From the NCBI GenBank assembly GCA_039180875.1, contig JBCDCY010000003.1, positions 62,001 to 126,000 on the forward strand: a stretch of 64,000 nucleotides of DNA, read 5' to 3'. Position numbers and translations under genes: made by a program. This DNA is from JBCDCY01 sp039180875 (GTDB lineage: Bacteria; Pseudomonadota; Alphaproteobacteria; Rhodobacterales; Rhodobacteraceae). Under the pieces are notes generated by a model that had not been told where the DNA came from, made no database searches, and was given only the letters and a program-made list of their open reading frames with translations. Each line of letters begins with the position of its first letter. Position 1 is the first letter of the stretch. Below, piece after piece: positions 60,290 to 64,000 of this stretch.

Positions 60290-62557
60290 ATGCGCGGGCG
60301 GACAGTTCTGGCGGCAGGGGGTGTGATCCTGGCGGGAGCGGCGGCGTCGCCGGCCCTGGGGCAGCAATCCGAGATACCCGAGACGGAGACACCTGGCGCA
60401 GAGACACCAGGGACTGAGACCCCAGGGACTGAGGCCCCAGCGACCGAGGCCCTGATCCTCGATCCCGTCGTGGTCACCGCCCGCCGGACGGAGGAGTTGC
60501 TGGAGGACGTGCCGGGCAGCGTCGTGGTGCTGAGCGACGAGCAGATCGACCGCTCCAATATCGACACCACCGCCGACGTCATCAGCCGGCTGCCCAATGT
60601 CAGCTTCACGGAGAACTCGAGCCCCGTGGACCTCGACATCTCGATCCGGGGTGTGAGCAACCAGATCGGCACCTCGGCGAGCGGCCCGACCAACGGGATC
60701 TTCCTCAACGGCGTCCTGCTCAACCCGTCGGGCGCCACCACCGGCATCAACGCGACCACGGTGGATCTGGAGCGGGTGGAGACCATCCTCGGCCCCCAGG
60801 GCACCGCCTTTGGCCGCGGCACGATCGGCGGGGCCATCAACTTCGTCACCAAGAAGCCGACGGATACGGTCGAGGGGTCCCTCGATCTCGAGGTCGGCTC
60901 CTTTCCCGACGGCCAGGCCACCGCGATCTTCAACGCGCCGCTTCTGGAGGACGGCCTGCTGTCGGCCCGGCTCGTCGCCTTCGGCGGGGCGACCGACGGC
61001 TTCGTGGAGTTCGCGCCGGGCTCGGAGGTCGACACGGTGGGCGGGGAAAATGTGGGGGTGCGCTTCAGCCTGCGCTCCCGCCCGACGGAGCGTTTGACGT
61101 TGGACGGCTCGGTCTCCTTCGACCGGACGGAGTTCGACGGCCCGAACTCCGCGACCATCACCTCGGTCGCGGCGGGCAACCCGATCTCCGGCGCGTCGTT
61201 CGAGGGTGAGAACGCGCTCGAACGCAGCCTGATCACCGGCGAGATCACCTACGACTTCGACATCGGCACGCTGATCTCACGCTCCTCCTTCTTTCAGACC
61301 GATGTCGAGACGCTCGACGACAGCGACTTCACCGCCTTGGATTTCACCGTCGGCACCGGGTTGCTGGATGAGCAGGCGATCTCGCAAGAGTTGCGGTTCC
61401 AAAGCCGTGACATCGACCTGCCCCGTCGGTTCGGCAGCGTGGCCGTCAACGTCGGCACCAGCGTCAGCTTCAACGACTTTTCACTGACCAGCGTGATCGA
61501 CCCCGGCCCCGATGCCTTCGCCATCATCGGCGAGGATATCCTGGGCTTCCCGCTGCCCGACGACGGCAGCACCGTCACCACGATCGCCGATCAGGAGGTC
61601 TTCAACTTCGGCATCTTCGGCGATGTGCGCTGGCGACCGATCCCGCGGCTGGAGATCGCGGCGGGCGCGCGCTTCAACCTCGACCGGGTGAGCGAGACGG
61701 GGGAGACCATCGCCACCGGCCTCTCCGCCGTCGCCTTCCCGCCGGTGCCGTTCGCCAGCGGTGAGGAGAGCTTTACCGCCGTTACCCCCAACGCCTCGAT
61801 CAAGTACGACTGGACCGACGATTTCTCCACCTATCTGTCGTTCTCCACCGGCTTCCGGGCGGGTGGCTTCACCACGTCGGTCGGCGGCTTCAGTTCGTTC
61901 GATGAGGAGCGGGCCCGCTCCGTCGAGGGCGGCTTTCGCGCCCGCTTCTTCGACGGCCGTCTGGCAGTGAGCGGCAGCGGCTACTTCCTCGACTACGACG
62001 ACATCCAGGTCTCGACGGTCGAGGTCGTGGGGCCGGCCGCCGTCTTCACCATCGACAACGCCGCCTCGGCCCGCTCTGTCGGCAGTGAGATCGCGATCGC
62101 CGCGGCGCCGATCGACGGCCTGCGGATCGACGCGGTGATGGGATTGAACTTCTCCACCTTCACCGATTTCGCCGACTCGCCCTTCGGCGATCTGACCGGC
62201 ACGCGCCTGCCGAACGCGCCGGTCCACACCTTCTCCATCACCGCCGACTATCAGCATCCGGAGGAGCTGCTGCCCGGCCTCGATGGCTTTGCCCGGGTCG
62301 AGTACAACTTCCGCAGCAGCTTCGCCAACCTGCTCGACCCCGATCTCGTGACCTTCGACGGCTTCGACGTGCTCACCTTCCGCGCGGGACTGCGGGGCGA
62401 GCGGGTCGAGGTCGAGGCGTTCGTGGAGAACGCGCTGGACGAGGTCTTCGCCACCGGCTCGACCTCGCTGGTCGCGGCCGGGTTGGTGGGCGCCCCGGTC
62501 AACGTCGATGTCGGCGCCACGCGCCGCTTCGGCCTCCGCGCGAAACTGTTGTTCTGA
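60290..62557 (+). CDS. TonB-dependent receptor, first of tandem pair
   Basis: A 755-residue outer-membrane receptor. A Sec signal ends near ALG before QQSE; a repeat-rich spacer (ETPGT units) leads to the TonB box-like DPVVVTARR. The plug domain (about residues 65-190: EQIDRSNIDTTADVISRLPN, GTAFGRGTIGGAINFVTKKP) is followed by a beta-barrel ending in the aromatic C-terminus LRAKLLF, typical for outer-membrane insertion. GGGTGGGGG precedes the ATG. It is divergent from the reductive dehalogenase and followed 43 bp later by a close paralogue. The ligand is unknown; the organohalide substrate or cobalamin are candidates. Confidence 0.92.
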   Translation: MRGRTVLAAGGVILAGAAASPALGQQSEIPETETPGAETPGTETPGTEAPATEALILDPVVVTARRTEELLEDVPGSVVVLSDEQIDRSNIDTTADVISRLPNVSFTENSSPVDLDISIRGVSNQIGTSASGPTNGIFLNGVLLNPSGATTGINATTVDLERVETILGPQGTAFGRGTIGGAINFVTKKPTDTVEGSLDLEVGSFPDGQATAIFNAPLLEDGLLSARLVAFGGATDGFVEFAPGSEVDTVGGENVGVRFSLRSRPTERLTLDGSVSFDRTEFDGPNSATITSVAAGNPISGASFEGENALERSLITGEITYDFDIGTLISRSSFFQTDVETLDDSDFTALDFTVGTGLLDEQAISQELRFQSRDIDLPRRFGSVAVNVGTSVSFNDFSLTSVIDPGPDAFAIIGEDILGFPLPDDGSTVTTIADQEVFNFGIFGDVRWRPIPRLEIAAGARFNLDRVSETGETIATGLSAVAFPPVPFASGEESFTAVTPNASIKYDWTDDFSTYLSFSTGFRAGGFTTSVGGFSSFDEERARSVEGGFRARFFDGRLAVSGSGYFLDYDDIQVSTVEVVGPAAVFTIDNAASARSVGSEIAIAAAPIDGLRIDAVMGLNFSTFTDFADSPFGDLTGTRLPNAPVHTFSITADYQHPEELLPGLDGFARVEYNFRSSFANLLDPDLVTFDGFDVLTFRAGLRGERVEVEAFVENALDEVFATGSTSLVAAGLVGAPVNVDVGATRRFGLRAKLLF
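60386..60445 (+). repeat. 15-bp tandem repeat in TonB receptor spacer
   Basis: Four 15-bp units (consensus GAGACCCCAGGGACT) encode ETPGA/ETPGT/ETPGT/EAPAT between the signal peptide and the TonB box. The second receptor lacks this spacer. Confidence 0.75.
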
Positions 62558-62600
62558 GGGGGCCCGCGCCGACGGCGGGGCAAGGGAAAGGGACGGTGCC

Positions 62601-64000
62601 ATGATCGACCGACGGACGTTTGCCACCACCGCCGGGCTCACCCTCGGCCTCGGCCTGCCGGGTGCAGCGCAGACCACGGCGCCAGAGGATCCGGCGACGG
62701 CTCTGGTGCTCGACCCCGTCGTGGTCACCGCCCGCCGGACCGAGGAGCTGTTGGAGGACGTGCCGGGCAGCGTCGTCGTGATCACGGGGGAGGAGTTCGA
62801 GCGCTCCAACCTCACCGACACCACCTCGGTGGTGGAGCGGCTGCCCAACGTGACCTTCACCGAGTCCGCCAGCCCGATCGACCTCAACGTCTCGATCCGC
62901 GGCATCACCAATCTGATCGGCACGGGCGCCAGCGGGCCGACCAACGGTATCTTCGTCGATGGCGTGCTGCTGAACCCGACCGGCGGCACCTCCGGCATCA
63001 ACAGCACGCTCGTCGATCTGGAGCGGGTGGAGGCCGCCCTCGGCCCGCAAGGGACCGCCTTTGGTCGCGGCACGATCGGCGGGGCGATCAACTTCGTCAC
63101 CAAGAAGCCCACCGACGAGTTCGAGACGATCCTCAACCTCGAAGTGGGCTCCTACCCCGACGGCGACGCCCAGGCGATCTTCAACGCGCCGATCCTCGAC
63201 GACGGCCTGCTCTCGGCCCGGCTCGTGGCTTTCGGCGGCGCCAACGACGGCTTCATCGAGTTTCCCCCGGGCAACGAACCCGACACCGTGGGCCGGGACA
63301 ATGTCGGCGTGCGCCTCAGCCTGCGCTCCCGCCCGACGGAGCGCTTGACGCTGGACGGCTCGATCTCCTTCGACCGGACGGAGTTCGACGGCTCGAACTC
63401 GGCTACCATCACCAGCGTGGAAGCCGGCAATCCAATCTCCGGCGGTGATTTCGTCGAAGAGAACTCCCTCGAGCGGATCCTGATCGCGGTCGATGGCACC
63501 TACGATTTCGACATCGGCACTCTGCGCTCGAAGACCTCGTTCTATCAGACCGACGTCTTCACGTTCGACGACACGGATTTCACCGGCGCCGACTTCGCCA
63601 TCGGCACCGGGATCCTGGCCGAGCAGGCGATCGCACAGGAGGTACGGTTTGAAAGCCGGGCGTTCGACCTGCCGGCCACGGCTGGCGAGTTTGCCTTTAA
63701 CGTCGGCACGAGCTTCAGCTTCAACGACTTCGCCGTGGCGAGCATTCTCGATCCGGGGGCGGACGCCTTCGCGCTCATCGGCGAGGAGCTGATCGGCATC
63801 CCGTTGCCCGACGACGGCAGCACCTCGACCCTCAGCTCCGAGCAGGAGGTCTTTAACTTCGGGCTTTTCGGCGATGTGCGCTGGAGGCCAGTCCCGAAAC
63901 TGGAGATCGCGGCCGGCGCCCGCTTCAACTTCGACCGAGTGACCGAAAGCGGAGAGACCGTCTCGACCGGCCTGTCGGCCTTCGTGTTCCCCAACGTTCC
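62601..64000 (+). CDS. TonB-dependent receptor, second of tandem pair (partial, runs off window)
   Basis: At least 466 residues, open at the window end. It shares with the first receptor the identical segment DPVVVTARRTEELLEDVPGS and most of the plug and early barrel (GTAFGRGTIGGAINFVTKKP, SLRSRPTERLTLDGS), so the pair arose by duplication. The N-terminus differs: DRRTFATTAGLTLGLGLPG has a twin arginine before the hydrophobic stretch, unusual for an outer-membrane receptor. The ATG at 62601 follows AAAGGGACGG. Ligand probably related to that of the first copy. Confidence 0.9.
   Translation, partial: MIDRRTFATTAGLTLGLGLPGAAQTTAPEDPATALVLDPVVVTARRTEELLEDVPGSVVVITGEEFERSNLTDTTSVVERLPNVTFTESASPIDLNVSIRGITNLIGTGASGPTNGIFVDGVLLNPTGGTSGINSTLVDLERVEAALGPQGTAFGRGTIGGAINFVTKKPTDEFETILNLEVGSYPDGDAQAIFNAPILDDGLLSARLVAFGGANDGFIEFPPGNEPDTVGRDNVGVRLSLRSRPTERLTLDGSISFDRTEFDGSNSATITSVEAGNPISGGDFVEENSLERILIAVDGTYDFDIGTLRSKTSFYQTDVFTFDDTDFTGADFAIGTGILAEQAIAQEVRFESRAFDLPATAGEFAFNVGTSFSFNDFAVASILDPGADAFALIGEELIGIPLPDDGSTSTLSSEQEVFNFGLFGDVRWRPVPKLEIAAGARFNFDRVTESGETVSTGLSAFVFPNV

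Overview
The window is GC-rich (about two thirds G+C by eye) and densely coded on both strands, with many 4-bp ATGA/GTGA overlaps between consecutive genes. The contents point to a free-living, metabolically versatile alphaproteobacterium, most likely marine and close to the Rhodobacterales: two TRAP transporters, dimethylglycine-dehydrogenase-type FAD/GCV_T enzymes beside an MttB-family methyltransferase, sulfoacetaldehyde acetyltransferase, and a short intergenic hairpin element ending in CAAATATCCCCGCCG. This assignment is an inference from gene content; there is no rRNA or tRNA in the window.

Layout. 1-11 kb: a partial gene and a divergent MarR regulator with two matching operator-like dyads, a sulfatase, an AraC regulator, an aldehyde dehydrogenase remnant, a Tat-exported GMC oxidoreductase, another AraC regulator, a Dps-like protein, two tandem AraC regulators and an orphan fused double-ATPase ABC protein. 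11-18 kb: a truncated siderophore-interacting protein, then a complete coenzyme F420 operon (cofG-cofH-cofD-cofC-cofE-fno) followed by an F420-dependent luciferase-like oxidoreductase. 18-22.5 kb: TerB-like protein, small lipoprotein, enoyl-CoA hydratase family protein, and a TRAP transporter. 22.7-31.8 kb: a divergent catabolic locus. TRAP transporter, YciI protein and beta-hydroxyacid dehydrogenase lie on the minus strand; RutE-like nitroreductase, a second YciI protein, maleylacetate reductase, hydroxyquinol 1,2-dioxygenase, glutathione transferase and an IclR regulator lie on the plus strand, with TTCGCA-type palindromes in the shared promoter. 31.8-34.8 kb: YqiK/YqiJ-type flotillin pair, then an AT-richer gene-free stretch with a structured element. 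34.8-46 kb: methylated-amine and C2-sulfonate metabolism (two FAD/GCV_T dehydrogenases, LysE exporter, DUF2867 protein, MttB homologue; then xsc-peroxiredoxin-ackA on the minus strand). 46.8-52 kb: a large beta-helix/RTX repeat protein and a polysaccharide pyruvyl transferase/FrhB pair. 52.2-56.6 kb: an RND efflux adaptor and pump. 56.7-64 kb: a self-sufficient reductive dehalogenase (cobalamin/two 4Fe-4S dehalogenase fused to an FMN/NAD/2Fe-2S reductase) divergent from two paralogous tandem TonB-dependent receptors, the second running off the window.

The most exciting element is the 1070-residue dehalogenase-reductase fusion with its receptors. The hydroxyquinol pathway, with YciI proteins related to the family containing the chlorohydroxyquinol dehydrochlorinase TftG, could belong to the same haloaromatic lifestyle, but a metabolic link between these distant loci is only a hypothesis. 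The F420 operon, uncommon in proteobacteria, is the second main point of interest.
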